This document shows, piece after piece, positions 24,361 through 33,245 of a DNA stretch of 64,000 nucleotides (position 1 is its first letter; every line of letters begins with the position of its first letter). Position numbers and translations under genes: made by a program. The stretch comes from Microbacterium sp. BR1 (GTDB lineage Bacteria > Actinomycetota > Actinomycetes > Actinomycetales > Microbacteriaceae), in assembly GCF_002812725.1 (NCBI RefSeq), contig NZ_NMUN01000005.1:124001-188000 (forward strand), read 5' to 3'. The notes under the pieces were generated by a model, which did not search any database, was not told the DNA's origin, and saw only the letters and a list, made by a program, of their open reading frames with translations.

Positions 24361-24663
24361 TCACGGGACGACCGAGACATCCTTCCCGAAGGCGACGTGG
24401 CCTGCGAAGTCGCGACCAACACGCTCGACGGCACCGTCGTACAGATCGGGGTAGCTCCACGCCACGTCCTCGATCATTCCGTCGTCCGTCTGGAGGTGCC
24501 AGTACTGCGCGGCGCCCTTCCACGGGCAGGTGTAGGGGGTGGGGCTCTCGACCAGCAGCCCCTCGGTGAGGCTGGACCGCGGGAAATACCAGTTCCCCTC
24601 GATCCGGACGAGGTCTTCTTCGGGTGCTTCTGCGACCACCAGGTCGCCCACGACTGCGCGCAT
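24361..24663 (-). CDS. DUF427 domain protein
   Basis: 100 residues from ATG 24663 (ribosome binding site GAGGAGG). The DUF427 fold is recognised from ESPTPYTCPWKGAAQYWHL and VAWSYPDLYDGAV...GHVAFGKD, which carry the conserved Cys-Pro-Trp-Lys-Gly and Trp-x-Tyr-Pro motifs. Family function is not established; members are small cytosolic proteins. It precedes the osmoprotectant ATPase on the same strand, so it may share its transcript. Confidence 0.85.
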   Translation of the reverse strand: MRAVVGDLVVAEAPEEDLVRIEGNWYFPRSSLTEGLLVESPTPYTCPWKGAAQYWHLQTDDGMIEDVAWSYPDLYDGAVERVGRDFAGHVAFGKDVSVVP

Positions 24664-24698
24664 CGTTCCTCCTCGGAGAGCGGTGCGTCCGAGCCTAG

Positions 24699-24722
24699 CG
24701 GCCCCCGCAGACACGGGGGCCG
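24699..24722 (-). terminator. Hairpin terminator after the hyu operon
   Basis: CGGCCCCCG (24699-24707) and CGGGGGCCG (24714-24722) form a perfect 9-bp stem with a 6-base loop, 39 bp beyond the stop of the metallo-beta-lactamase-fold gene and upstream of the DUF427 gene. It separates the catabolic island from the osmoprotectant operon. Confidence 0.7.
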
Positions 24723-24761
24723 GGCTTGCGAAACCCCGGCGGATCCGGATAGAGGGGCAGG

Positions 24762-25658
24762 TCAGGACTGGGCGTCGATGACCTCGCGCCACGGGCCCCA
24801 CTCGGGGTCGTGGCCGGGCCACACCTCGGTGTCGGGCAGCGCGTCGAGCTCGTGCAGGCGGCGGATGGATGCCTCGGCCTGGCGCGCCGCGTCGGGACCA
24901 GCCGTGGAACCGCACGGGATGATCTTCTCGATGTTGACCCGCAGGTCGGCCGCGTCGCAGGCCAGGACGATGGTCCGCTCCTCCAGGTCGATCGAGAAGG
25001 ACTGGTGGCCGGGCGTGTGCCCCGCGGTGTCGAGCGCGTCGAAGCCCTCGGCGATACGCGTGTCGCCGTCGAGCAGGACGGGCTGGACGTTGGACCGCAC
25101 CAGGTCGTCGAGGAAGAGGAAGTGCGCGCGCGGCTGCGTGACCGCGAGCGCGTGCTCCCACTCCCGGCGCTGGATGAGGAGAGGCTGATCGGGCCGCAGC
25201 ATCCGTCCCGCGCCCGTGTGGTCGAAATGCGCGTGCGAGACGGCGGCCGCGGCGAGGTCGGACCACGCGAGGCCCGCTGCGGCGACCTGGTCGACGAGCG
25301 GGTCGCCCGCGGGCACGACCGGGGCGTAGTTCTCGTAATCGAAGCTCGTGACGCGCAGCGAGCGATGCCGGATGCGCGCGGGATCGAAACCCCCGTCGAC
25401 CAGCACCCATCCCTCGTCGAAGACGACCGCCGCCGCGGTCACCGGCTCCATCAGATGCCGGAAGCTGCTGCCACCGGCGACCGAGATGGCCTCGGCGATG
25501 ACCTCGAATCCCACGACCAAGGGAATGACGCGCCGCGGACGTCCGGCGAGCGCCAGGGGCGCGGCATCCGCCCACGCGATGGGCGCGGGAGCGCGCTGGG
25601 GAGCCGACGGCGTCTTCGCCCCGGACGTCGGCGCGCCCGGCTCGGATGTATCGGTCAC
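24762..25658 (-). CDS. Metallo-beta-lactamase-fold hydrolase (lactonase-like)
   Basis: 298 residues. The metal motif SHAHFDHTGAG (His 142, His 144, Asp 146, His 147), a later TAGHTPGHQSFSI histidine and the C-terminal VWPGHDPEW histidine build the binuclear zinc site. The order and spacing match the N-acyl-homoserine-lactone lactonase / AttM branch, whose members open lactone rings. The first 40 residues are a disordered Pro/Ala-rich leader. It overlaps hyuB by 4 bp (ATGA) as last gene of the hyu operon, so in this context it may open a ring intermediate rather than a signal molecule (inference). Confidence 0.85.
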   Translation of the reverse strand: MTDTSEPGAPTSGAKTPSAPQRAPAPIAWADAAPLALAGRPRRVIPLVVGFEVIAEAISVAGGSSFRHLMEPVTAAAVVFDEGWVLVDGGFDPARIRHRSLRVTSFDYENYAPVVPAGDPLVDQVAAAGLAWSDLAAAAVSHAHFDHTGAGRMLRPDQPLLIQRREWEHALAVTQPRAHFLFLDDLVRSNVQPVLLDGDTRIAEGFDALDTAGHTPGHQSFSIDLEERTIVLACDAADLRVNIEKIIPCGSTAGPDAARQAEASIRRLHELDALPDTEVWPGHDPEWGPWREVIDAQS

Positions 25659-27286
25659 ATCGTTCCCTCTCGCCCGGTCGTCTCGGCCTCACCGTACCCG
25701 CCGCCGCCCGCCGCCGTCATGCGCACGACATCGCCGCGCACGAGGGTGATCGACGACTCTTCGACTCCGACCTCACGCCACGGCTCCGCGCCCCGACGGA
25801 CCGCGACCGACGCGGGCGCTCCGGGCCCACCGCCCGCGATGCCCTGCGCGGCATGCGCCGGAGTGCGCTGTTCGCACGCGACCCGGCCGCTCGCCGTTTC
25901 GGCGAGCAGCTCGTAGTCACGGCGCACCGCACGCCCGCCGCGCCATCGCCCGGCACCCCCGCTGCCGCGGACGAGCTCGCTCGCCCGGATGCGCCAGGGG
26001 TATTCGATCTCGATGACCTCGGCCGAGATGAGCGCGCAGTTCGAGGTGTAGGAATCGATGCCGTCGTCGCCGGGCAACCCGAAGCGTGCCCCGCCCCCGC
26101 CGCCGACGGTGTCCATCAGGGTCTTCTCGGCGCCGGTGCGCGGATCCACCCCGCGCATGAGCAGAACGGGGAACGACACGTGGCTCGCGGCGACCGCCTG
26201 GTCGGGCAGCAGCTCGCCCAGGGCGCGGAACACCGTGTCGGTGAGCACCTGAACGGGCATGTGACGTGAGACCACGGCCGCGGGCCGACGCGGGTTGAAC
26301 AGCGACCCCTCGGGCGCGATGGCCTGGATGTGGCGCATATAGCCGTGGTTCTGCCGGATGCCGGTGCCGAGAAAGCACCTTAGCGCGTAGTAGAGGCCGG
26401 AGTAGGTGCTCGACCAGGGCACGTTGAACGTCCCGGTGGTCTGCTCGGACGACCCCGAGAGGTCGACGATCAGACGATCACCGCTCACCGAGACATCCGC
26501 CTGCACCCGCAGGGGCGTGTCGTAGTGCAGCCCATCTCCGTCCAGGAACCCGGCGACCGTCACGGTGCGGTCGGGCCACGAAGCGATCAGGGCACCTGCT
26601 CGCGCCGAGGTGTCGTCGATGAGATCGTCGATCGCCTGCTGCACGGTCGACGCCCCGTGCCGCCCCGCGAGCTCCCGCACGCGCTCGACGCCGCGGCGGC
26701 ACGCGGACAACTGGGCCGCCACGTCGCCGGCGACCGAGTCGGGATCGCGGACGTTCCGCAGCAGCACGTCCCAGAGGGCCTCGTTGCGCGCACCTCCCTG
26801 GTACAGGCGCACGGGCGGGAGTTGCAGACCCTCCTCGTACAGGTCACGAGAGGCGGTCTTCTGGCCCGGGACGGTTCCCCTGTTGCGCGCGGCGATCCCG
26901 CCGATGTCGACGTGGTGGGCCACCGTCGCGACATAACCCAGCAGGTCGTCGCCGACGAAGACGGGCACGAACAGCTCGACGTCCGGTAGATGGGTCGCGC
27001 CCGAGTAGGGGTCGTTCGTCACGACGACGTCCCCCTCGGCGAGCGGCCCGGTACGGGCCAGAACCCCGGCGAGCGCGAACTCGAGCGTGCCCGCCTGCGC
27101 CGGGATCAGGCACGAATCGGCCACGAGACGTCCGTCGGCGTCGAGGAAGCCGCACGAGAAATCGAGCATCTCGCGGATCATCGGTGAGAACGAGCTGCGC
27201 TGCAGGATGAGCGCCATCTCGTCGACGACGGATTGGAAACCGTGCCACAGCAACTCTCGCGTGGCGGGATCCGTGACGCGCATCAT
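25655..27286 (-). CDS. hyuB: Hydantoinase B / oxoprolinase family subunit
   Basis: 543 residues. HyuB family features: VTDPATRELLWHGFQSVVDEMALILQRSSFSPMIREMLDFSCGFLDADGRLVAD, VVTNDPYSGATHLPDVELFVPVF, and the Gly-rich TVGGGGGARFGLPG near residue 415. Together with HyuA it forms an ATP-dependent enzyme that hydrolyses a cyclic amide (N-methylhydantoin, 5-oxoproline, caprolactam are known substrates of the family) or carboxylates ketones (acetone carboxylase). The C-terminal end is complete. Two adjacent ATGs (27286, 27283) follow GGAGG; the first overlaps the hyuA stop. Confidence 0.92.
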   Translation of the reverse strand: MMRVTDPATRELLWHGFQSVVDEMALILQRSSFSPMIREMLDFSCGFLDADGRLVADSCLIPAQAGTLEFALAGVLARTGPLAEGDVVVTNDPYSGATHLPDVELFVPVFVGDDLLGYVATVAHHVDIGGIAARNRGTVPGQKTASRDLYEEGLQLPPVRLYQGGARNEALWDVLLRNVRDPDSVAGDVAAQLSACRRGVERVRELAGRHGASTVQQAIDDLIDDTSARAGALIASWPDRTVTVAGFLDGDGLHYDTPLRVQADVSVSGDRLIVDLSGSSEQTTGTFNVPWSSTYSGLYYALRCFLGTGIRQNHGYMRHIQAIAPEGSLFNPRRPAAVVSRHMPVQVLTDTVFRALGELLPDQAVAASHVSFPVLLMRGVDPRTGAEKTLMDTVGGGGGARFGLPGDDGIDSYTSNCALISAEVIEIEYPWRIRASELVRGSGGAGRWRGGRAVRRDYELLAETASGRVACEQRTPAHAAQGIAGGGPGAPASVAVRRGAEPWREVGVEESSITLVRGDVVRMTAAGGGGYGEAETTGREGTM

Positions 27287-29337
27287 GCCTCCTTCGCGAG
27301 CACCATGTTGGTGAGGACCATGGCGACGCCCGAGGTGCGCTCGACGTACCATCCCGCGGGGATCAGGGTGGTCGTGTCGACCTGGGTCACGATCGCGGGT
27401 CCCCGCATCCCCTCGGCCACGCCGGCCCGATCGACGACCGCGTAAGCGACCTCGGCTCCCGCGGCGTCTCGCCCGGCACGCTCCCGCTTCGACCCATCGC
27501 CCCGGTCATCGCTGCCCTGCCAGTCGACGGCGATACGCGGCAGGCCCGCGCGCACCCGGATGGTCACGAGCTCGACGCTCGCCCCGCGCCAGGAATGCCC
27601 GTACATCGCGTCGTGGGCGACGTGGAAGCTCTCTTCGACCCGGTCCACGTCGGCTGCGTGGAATGCTGCTGCATCTGCAACGGGAACGGTGAGTTCGTAC
27701 GCCTGACCCGCGTAGCGCAGGTCCAGATCGAGGCTGATCGTCGGTCCGGCATCCCCCGTGGAAGCATCATCGACGCCGAGCGCCGCTGCGGCCTCGGCGG
27801 CGAGCTCGCGGATGAGCGCGTCGACTCGGTCATGATCGAGACCGCGCAGGGGCGCGACGAACGTCCGGCCCAGTTCGTATCGCGCATCGCCCATGAGCAG
27901 ACCCAGCGCCGATGTCAGACCCGGGTACCGCGGCACGACCACCCGCGTGATGTCGAGCTCATCGGCGATCGCGACGGCATGCAACGGGCCGGCACCGCCG
28001 AACGCCATGAGGGCGCACGAACGGACGTCCACGCCGCGGACGACGGTGACCATACGCAGGGCCTCGGCCATCCGTCCGTTCGCGATGCGGATGAGGGCGC
28101 CGGCCGCCGTCTCGACATCGATGCCGAGGGGCTCGGCGACGTCGATCCCGATAGCGGTGCGCGCCCGCTCGGGATCGAGGGGCAGCGCTCCCCCCAGCAG
28201 ACCCGCCGGATCGAGCGAGCCGAGAACCAGATGGGCGTCGGTCACGGTCGCACGCTCGCCCGTGCCGTATGCCGCGGGCCCGGGATCCGCGCCCGCGCTC
28301 TCGGGTCCGACGGCGAGCGATCCGTACGCGTCCGCTCGAGCGATCGACCCGCCGCCCGCTCCGATCGGCAGCACGTCGATCTGGGGCAGCGCGACCGGCA
28401 TCCCCGCCACGTCCCCGCGGTAGCGGCGCCGCAGCGCGCCCGCCTGCACGAGCGCGACATCGGCGCTCGTGCCCCCGACATCCAGCATCACGAGGTCGTC
28501 GATCCCGAGTCGTCGTCCGAGTTCGGCCGCCGCGACCGCCCCCGCGGCCGGGCCCGACACGAGCAGGCTCACCGGCAGGTCGCGGGCGACGGATGCGGGG
28601 ATGACACCGCCGCTCGAGGTCATGAGCTGGAAGGCGCCGCCGAATCCGAGCGACCGGAGCCTGTCGTCGAGGCGCGCGATGTACCCGCCCGTGCGGGGCA
28701 GCAGCGCCGCGTTGAGCACCGTCGTGGCCGCGCGCGGGTACTCGCGGAACTCGGGGGCGACCGCGCTCGAGAGCGTCACCGGGATGCCGGGGAGCGCGTC
28801 GCGCAGGATTTCGGCCGCCCGGCGCTCGTGGGTCGGATCGGCGAACGAGAAGAGGAACACGATCGCGACCGCATCGACCGTGCCGAGCAGCTCGCCCGCG
28901 ATGCGACGCACGCCGTCCTCGTCCAGCGGATCGACGACGGCACCGTCGGCGCCGGTGCGCTCGCGCACACCGTACACGCGGTCGCGGGGAACGATTCCGG
29001 TGCCCTTCGCGCGCCACGGGTCGTACAGATCCGGACGCTGCTGCGTACCGATGTCGAGGATGTCCTCGAACCCTTCCGTCACGACCAGCCCGACTCGGGC
29101 GAAGTCACCCTCGATCACGGCGTTCGTGGCGACCGTCGTGCCGTGCACGACCGCGGCGACCTCATCGAGACGGATCGCCGCGGCGTCGACGAGAGCCTCG
29201 ACGGCGGTGACCATGGCGACACCCGGGTCCGCCGGCGTCGAGCGCACCTTCCGGACGTGCAGGCGACCGTCCGCGGTGAGAAGGGCGGCGTCGGTGTGCG
29301 TCCCGCCGATGTCGACCGCGATGACGTGCCTACTCAT
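27283..29337 (-). CDS. hyuA: Hydantoinase A / oxoprolinase family subunit (ATP-binding)
   Basis: 684 residues from ATG 29337, overlapping the upstream oxidase stop (ATGA). The N-terminus VIAVDIGGTHTDAALL is the phosphate-binding motif of the actin-like ATPase fold; VVHGTTVATNAVIEG and MLDVGGTSADVALVQAG are further family motifs, and the C-terminal VVVPRYPGLTSALGLLMGD region is conserved. HyuA activates the amide by phosphorylation and HyuB completes hydrolysis. The pair forms the core of the operator-A minus-strand operon (oxidase, HyuA, HyuB, metallo-beta-lactamase-fold protein). The substrate is not evident. Confidence 0.93.
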   Translation of the reverse strand: MSRHVIAVDIGGTHTDAALLTADGRLHVRKVRSTPADPGVAMVTAVEALVDAAAIRLDEVAAVVHGTTVATNAVIEGDFARVGLVVTEGFEDILDIGTQQRPDLYDPWRAKGTGIVPRDRVYGVRERTGADGAVVDPLDEDGVRRIAGELLGTVDAVAIVFLFSFADPTHERRAAEILRDALPGIPVTLSSAVAPEFREYPRAATTVLNAALLPRTGGYIARLDDRLRSLGFGGAFQLMTSSGGVIPASVARDLPVSLLVSGPAAGAVAAAELGRRLGIDDLVMLDVGGTSADVALVQAGALRRRYRGDVAGMPVALPQIDVLPIGAGGGSIARADAYGSLAVGPESAGADPGPAAYGTGERATVTDAHLVLGSLDPAGLLGGALPLDPERARTAIGIDVAEPLGIDVETAAGALIRIANGRMAEALRMVTVVRGVDVRSCALMAFGGAGPLHAVAIADELDITRVVVPRYPGLTSALGLLMGDARYELGRTFVAPLRGLDHDRVDALIRELAAEAAAALGVDDASTGDAGPTISLDLDLRYAGQAYELTVPVADAAAFHAADVDRVEESFHVAHDAMYGHSWRGASVELVTIRVRAGLPRIAVDWQGSDDRGDGSKRERAGRDAAGAEVAYAVVDRAGVAEGMRGPAIVTQVDTTTLIPAGWYVERTSGVAMVLTNMVLAKEA

Positions 29338-30281
29338 GCCGCCCCCACCAGATCGGCGACGTCGGCCGCGCAGCCCCACGACAGGGTGACGCCGGCACCG
29401 CCATGGCCGTAGCAGTGCACGAACCGCGCCCCGCCGACATCCTCGCGTTCCACGCGGACGGTGTCGCGGACCGGGCGGTGACCGACCGCGCGACCGAGCA
29501 CGGCGGCATCTTCGAGACGGGGTTCGACGGCGCGCGCGCGGCGCAACAGGTCCTGCTCGAGCGCGGCGTCGGCCTCGGGCTCCCAGACCCCGTCCTGCGC
29601 GGGCCCACCGACCACGACGTCCGCTGCCCGCGGAACCACGAAGAGCGGACCGAACTCGCCGTCGCGGATGACCAGCGTGCGCGTGAGACCGGGATTCGAG
29701 AGGTGCACGACCTGTCCGCGAACGGGACGGAGCGTGTCGTCCCCTACGAGCGCGGCCGCACCCGCCCCCACCGCGACCACGACAGCATCGCCGGGACGGG
29801 CGAAGCCGGCGAGCGACGTCACGGTGCCGTGCTCCAGCGCAATGCCCGCGACCGCACAGCGCGCGCGAAGCCACGGCAAGTAGGCCGCCGTGTCGATGAG
29901 CGGCATGACGGAGAGCGTCCCCGCCGCGGTACCGGGAGGCAACTCGCCGGGTGCCGCCGCGCGCAACGGAGGGGCGAAGGCACGCATCCAGGGATCGGGC
30001 GGTCCGGCCACGATGCCGGCGGCCAGAGCGAGTTGATCCCGCACGCCCGCCGTCTCGTCGAGCGCATCGACGCGCAGTCGCGCCAGGGTGAGATATGCCC
30101 AGCGGCGCGCCCGCTCGGTCCGTTCGACCAGGGGGGCGGACCACAGCGACGCTGCGGCGGCGGACGCCGTGCCCTCCGCGATCTCGCGGGCGACGACGCG
30201 CACCGCGTGCCCGCGCTCCGCGAGCGTGAGGGCGGCGGTCAGTCCGATGATTCCCGCGCCGATGACCGTGACATCGCGCAT
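29334..30281 (-). CDS. FAD-dependent oxidoreductase, D-amino-acid-oxidase family
   Basis: 315 residues. N-terminal FAD motif VTVIGAGIIGLTAALTLAERGHAVRVVA (residues 4-31), the VRGQVVHLSNPG strand, and the C-terminal VHCYGHGGAGVTLSWGCA motif (the GHGGxG flavin contact) assign it to D-amino-acid oxidases rather than to sarcosine oxidases. It would oxidise a D-amino acid or cyclic amine to an imine, giving ammonia and hydrogen peroxide. Imines of this kind are RidA substrates, and three RidA genes lie in the same island. First gene of the hyu operon under operator A; ribosome binding site GGGAGG. Confidence 0.88.
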   Translation of the reverse strand: MRDVTVIGAGIIGLTAALTLAERGHAVRVVAREIAEGTASAAAASLWSAPLVERTERARRWAYLTLARLRVDALDETAGVRDQLALAAGIVAGPPDPWMRAFAPPLRAAAPGELPPGTAAGTLSVMPLIDTAAYLPWLRARCAVAGIALEHGTVTSLAGFARPGDAVVVAVGAGAAALVGDDTLRPVRGQVVHLSNPGLTRTLVIRDGEFGPLFVVPRAADVVVGGPAQDGVWEPEADAALEQDLLRRARAVEPRLEDAAVLGRAVGHRPVRDTVRVEREDVGGARFVHCYGHGGAGVTLSWGCAADVADLVGAA

Positions 30282-30292
30282 CTCGCCTCCCG

Positions 30293-30323
30293 TTTGGATC
30301 CTAAAGTAGGATACATGGATCCA
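30293..30323. promoter_or_regulatory. Operator A: paired GGATCC boxes, divergent promoter
   Basis: GGATCC at 30296-30301 and 30317-30322, starts 21 bp apart, with an extra GGATAC at 30309-30314. On the minus strand TACTTT lies one base from the proximal box as a -10. The second box overlaps the start codon of the plus-strand amidohydrolase (ATG 30315). It serves the hyu operon (minus) and the amidohydrolase (plus). Confidence 0.8.
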
Positions 30324-31673
30324 ACATCGCAGATCTCGGCGTCCTCATTCGTCCTCACTGGCGACATCATCACGCTCGACCCCGGTCGCCCGCGCGCACG
30401 GGCCCTGCGGGTGGTGGACGGGCGGATCGCCGAGACGGGCGACCTCGACGACGTCCTCGCCGCGAGCCCCGACGACTCCCCCGTCATCGCGGCCCGCGGC
30501 ACCGTCGTGCCCGGATTCATCGACTCGCACTTCTACCTGCAGCGAGCGGGCATCAAACTGGCCGATCAGTTCCCCGACCGCGATCCCGACGCCGACGAGT
30601 TCCAGCGCGCAATGGCCGACACGGCGCTCGATCCGGACTGGCCGGACGGCGCACCGTCGGTCGCGGAAAGGCGGGACGGGCTCCGACGCGTCCAGCCGCT
30701 GCTGCACGCGCTCGGCATCACCGGGATCGCCGATCCCTGGGCGACGGCCGAACAGATGTCGACCTACCAAGCTGCCCACCGAGCCGGCGAGCTGACGATG
30801 CGGGTGACGTGCATGCCGTACTTCGAGGGCTTGCGCGACCATCTCACGACTCCGGACGAGGTCATGGCAGCGGTGGGTGGACTGGGTGTCGGTACCGGGT
30901 TCGGCGACGACACGCTCGCCTTCGGAGCGTTGAAGGTCTACGCCGATGGTGAGGGACGCCGACGGCAGGCGCTGCGCGAGGAGCCCTGGCCGGGGACGGA
31001 CGACCACGGCGTGCAGGCGATCGCGATGGACGACCTCGAGCGCATCGCGGCGTTCTGCGCCGAGCACGGCTGGGCACTCGGCGTGCACGCGATCGGCGGC
31101 GGCGCCATGCGTCTCGCCCTCGACGCCTTCGAGCGCGTGGACGAGCGCACCCCGATCGCGGACCTCCGCTTCCGTCTGATTCATGCCTACCTCGAACCCT
31201 CCGCCGAGACGATCGCGCGCGCGGCGCGGCTCGGCGTGCTCGTGTCGTCGCAACCCGCGATCCAGTGGAAGAGCGGCAGGTGGCTCGTCGAGACGCTCGG
31301 CGCGGCGGCGGCGGACGCGAACCCGCTGCGCGGGTGGATCGACGGGGGTGTGCGCGTCGCCCTCGGCTCGGACGGTCCGTACTTCCCCTTCGATCCCCTG
31401 CGCGTCATGTGGTTCACCCGCACGCGGCGCAGCCGCGACATCGCCGAACCGCTCGGCGCGGACCAGCGGCTGAGCCCGGAAGAGGCACTGCGCGGCTGCA
31501 CGATCGACGCTGCGTATGCCGCTTTCGCGGATCGGCGCGGCGCGCTCGCGCCCGGCATGCTCGCCGACTGGGCCGAGGTGTCGGTCGACCCGCTGACGTG
31601 CGAGGACGACGCGTTGCTCGATGCATCCGTCCTGCGCACCGTCGTGGGCGGTCGCGCCGTCTTCAGCGCCTGA
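30315..31673 (+). CDS. Amidohydrolase-3-family protein with altered metal site
   Basis: 452 residues from ATG 30315 (AGTAGGA upstream, no better start). The composite-domain beta strands (VLTGDIITLDP...GRIAETGD) and TIM barrel are complete: ALKVYADGE (Lys), GVHAIGGGA (His), FRLIHAYLEP (His) and ALGSDGPYFPFDP (Asp). However, the usual metal motif HxH after GFIDSH reads H72-F-Y74, so the second His is lost. The paralogue at 48549-49904 has H-L-H here and is otherwise very similar. Product and substrate unknown; a mononuclear or changed metal site is inferred. It ends inside the convergent phosphotriesterase-like gene (11-bp overlap). Confidence 0.82.
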   Translation: MDPTSQISASSFVLTGDIITLDPGRPRARALRVVDGRIAETGDLDDVLAASPDDSPVIAARGTVVPGFIDSHFYLQRAGIKLADQFPDRDPDADEFQRAMADTALDPDWPDGAPSVAERRDGLRRVQPLLHALGITGIADPWATAEQMSTYQAAHRAGELTMRVTCMPYFEGLRDHLTTPDEVMAAVGGLGVGTGFGDDTLAFGALKVYADGEGRRRQALREEPWPGTDDHGVQAIAMDDLERIAAFCAEHGWALGVHAIGGGAMRLALDAFERVDERTPIADLRFRLIHAYLEPSAETIARAARLGVLVSSQPAIQWKSGRWLVETLGAAAADANPLRGWIDGGVRVALGSDGPYFPFDPLRVMWFTRTRRSRDIAEPLGADQRLSPEEALRGCTIDAAYAAFADRRGALAPGMLADWAEVSVDPLTCEDDALLDASVLRTVVGGRAVFSA

Positions 31674-32691
31674 GCCGGTCCCCCGCGGGCCGGTCGAGCA
31701 GGCGACGCGGCTCGTCCACGAGCATCGCGTCGATCCGCTCGGCCGCCATGCCGGCCGCCCGCAGCGCGGGGACGATCTCGCCGAAGAGATGCCCGTAGCC
31801 GCGCCCTCCGTACGCGCTCAGTTGGGTCTTGGTCCACACCGACTGACCCAGCACGTGTCGCGATCCCGGATGCGTGGCGCAGAACGCGACGAAGTAGTCC
31901 AGTCGATCTGCGTCCGTCATGTTCACGACGCGGTCGCCGTGAGAGTCCTCGGTGCCGAAGCACATCTCCAGCACCGCGCCCGCGCCGACGAGCTCGTCCC
32001 ACACAGCGGCATCGGGATACTCGTCCGCGTTCGTGAACACGACGCGATCCGCCGACAGACCTTCTGCAGCGAAGATCTCGAGCACCTCGATCCCACGCAC
32101 CCGGTCGGGATCGAGACGCACGCTCACGGATGCGCCCATGCGGGCGGACGCGCGCGCCGCGGCACGCAACAGAGCCCGCTCCACCGGCGGCAGATCGCCC
32201 GTCGTGCCGAGGATTCCGAGCATCCCCGCCCGGTAGTCGGCCCCCGGCACACGATCGCGCAGTGCGCCGAGGAAGTCGCGCTCCCAGCCGTCCTCACCGA
32301 GATCCAGCCTCTCGGCCGGGAGGGTGCGGATCACATAGTCGCCGTACCCGCGGACGATCGTCATGCCGGTGCGACGGGCGATGTCCGGCAAGCCCGCGTG
32401 ATTCGGCCCCAATCCCCACGACGTCGGATCGACCACCGCGCGCTGTCCCGCGGCGACGGCGGCCTCGAGCTCGTTGACCGCCAGGTCGGGATCGTCGAGC
32501 CGCAGGTTGTCGGCCAGCGCGAGCATGTTGGTGTGCAGGTACCCGCGTGTCTCCGGACCCACGCGATCGCTGTCGGGGCGCGGCACCGCGCCGTCACGAC
32601 GGAGGGTGGCCGCGTCGCTCAGCAGGTGGTCGTGGAAGGACGTCGGGCCCAGGTTCTCTGCGGGCACGGGGCCGAGCACGGTTTCGATCAC
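31663..32691 (-). CDS. Phosphotriesterase-family protein lacking most metal ligands
   Basis: 342 residues from GTG 32691 (MIETVLGP start shared with a paralogue; GAGGG upstream). The first metal motif is present as H20-D-H22. The bridging Glu/Lys position reads GILG, the next two His positions read Arg (VSVRLDP) and Asn (VFTNADE), and the last Asp reads Ser (GQSVWTK). The paralogue at 47524-48552 has the same Arg/Asn/Ser replacements. The nearest intact relative is the gene at 57030-58046, sharing the LDDPD and GGxGYxHL motifs. Either metal-independent chemistry or a binding role is possible. Controlled by operator B, divergent from a cupin gene. Confidence 0.82.
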   Translation of the reverse strand: MIETVLGPVPAENLGPTSFHDHLLSDAATLRRDGAVPRPDSDRVGPETRGYLHTNMLALADNLRLDDPDLAVNELEAAVAAGQRAVVDPTSWGLGPNHAGLPDIARRTGMTIVRGYGDYVIRTLPAERLDLGEDGWERDFLGALRDRVPGADYRAGMLGILGTTGDLPPVERALLRAAARASARMGASVSVRLDPDRVRGIEVLEIFAAEGLSADRVVFTNADEYPDAAVWDELVGAGAVLEMCFGTEDSHGDRVVNMTDADRLDYFVAFCATHPGSRHVLGQSVWTKTQLSAYGGRGYGHLFGEIVPALRAAGMAAERIDAMLVDEPRRLLDRPAGDRLRR

Positions 32692-32741
32692 GAGCACCCT
32701 CTTCTCCACCACGGCTGTTGACCGCGATTGTTCACCGACGA

Positions 32742-32776
32742 TTGCGGATCCATTCTTACGCACTTAGGATCCAATC
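32742..32776. promoter_or_regulatory. Operator B: paired GGATCC boxes, divergent promoter
   Basis: GGATCC at 32746-32751 and 32767-32772, starts 21 bp apart. It lies between the phosphotriesterase-like gene (minus) and the cupin gene (plus). The right box runs straight into the cupin start as GGATCCAATCATG, a 13-mer identical to that at operator C, so a bound repressor would cover the translation start region too. Confidence 0.8.
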
Positions 32777-33136
32777 ATGACCCTCGTGACGCGCCCCCTC
32801 GACATCGCCCCCGCAGACCTCGACGAGAAGCCTCTCGCACCGCCGAGCGCCGAGCCCCTGTCGGGCCCGATCACGACGAGGTCGAAGGTCGTGTTCATGA
32901 ACGACGACAAGACCGTCATCTCGGGTATCTGGGAATGCGAGCCGGGCACATCGCGCTGGGAGTTCCTGACCCGCGGCGAGATCATCCACGTCGTGTCGGG
33001 CGCCATGACGGTGCAGCGCGACGGCGAGGATCCCGTCGACCTGACGCCCGGCGACGCCGCATACTTCCCCATCGGGTGGACGGGCGTGTGGACCGTCACC
33101 GAGAAGCTCCGCAAGCTGTACGTGGTCTACAAATAA
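32777..33136 (+). CDS. Cupin-domain protein (DUF861 type)
   Basis: 119 residues. A single beta-barrel: SGIWECEPGTSRWEFLTRGEIIHVVSGAMTVQRDG and LTPGDAAYFPIGWTGVWTV match the Cupin_3/DUF861 group, found in EutQ-like and ureidoglycine-aminohydrolase-like proteins and often beside amine or ureide catabolic genes. The Glu in WEF and Glu in GEIIHVVSG are the likely metal-side residues; the His-rich cupin signature is reduced. Single-gene transcript under operator B. The role is unknown. Confidence 0.8.
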   Translation: MTLVTRPLDIAPADLDEKPLAPPSAEPLSGPITTRSKVVFMNDDKTVISGIWECEPGTSRWEFLTRGEIIHVVSGAMTVQRDGEDPVDLTPGDAAYFPIGWTGVWTVTEKLRKLYVVYK

Positions 33137-33245
33137 GCCGACTGCTGCGGAAGCGCCATTTCGACTCGTCGCCGCGCTCCTCGGTCCATGGCCGAGAACG
33201 TCCCGACCGTCGAGTGAGCGCAGCGAGACGCCGTACCGACCCGAC
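33137..33245. other. Intergenic stretch with a GTCTCGCTGCGCTCACTCGAC element
   Basis: Between two convergent genes. The minus strand reads GTCTCGCTGCGCTCACTCGA (within 33206-33231), a word of a type I recall as frequent in Microbacteriaceae intergenic regions. No gene or clear hairpin terminator is visible here. Confidence 0.3.

Noticed and set aside
24741..24746. Single GGATCC near the end of the hyu operon
   Set aside because: No second box 21 bp away and no promoter features; other lone GGATCC words in coding DNA were likewise not counted.
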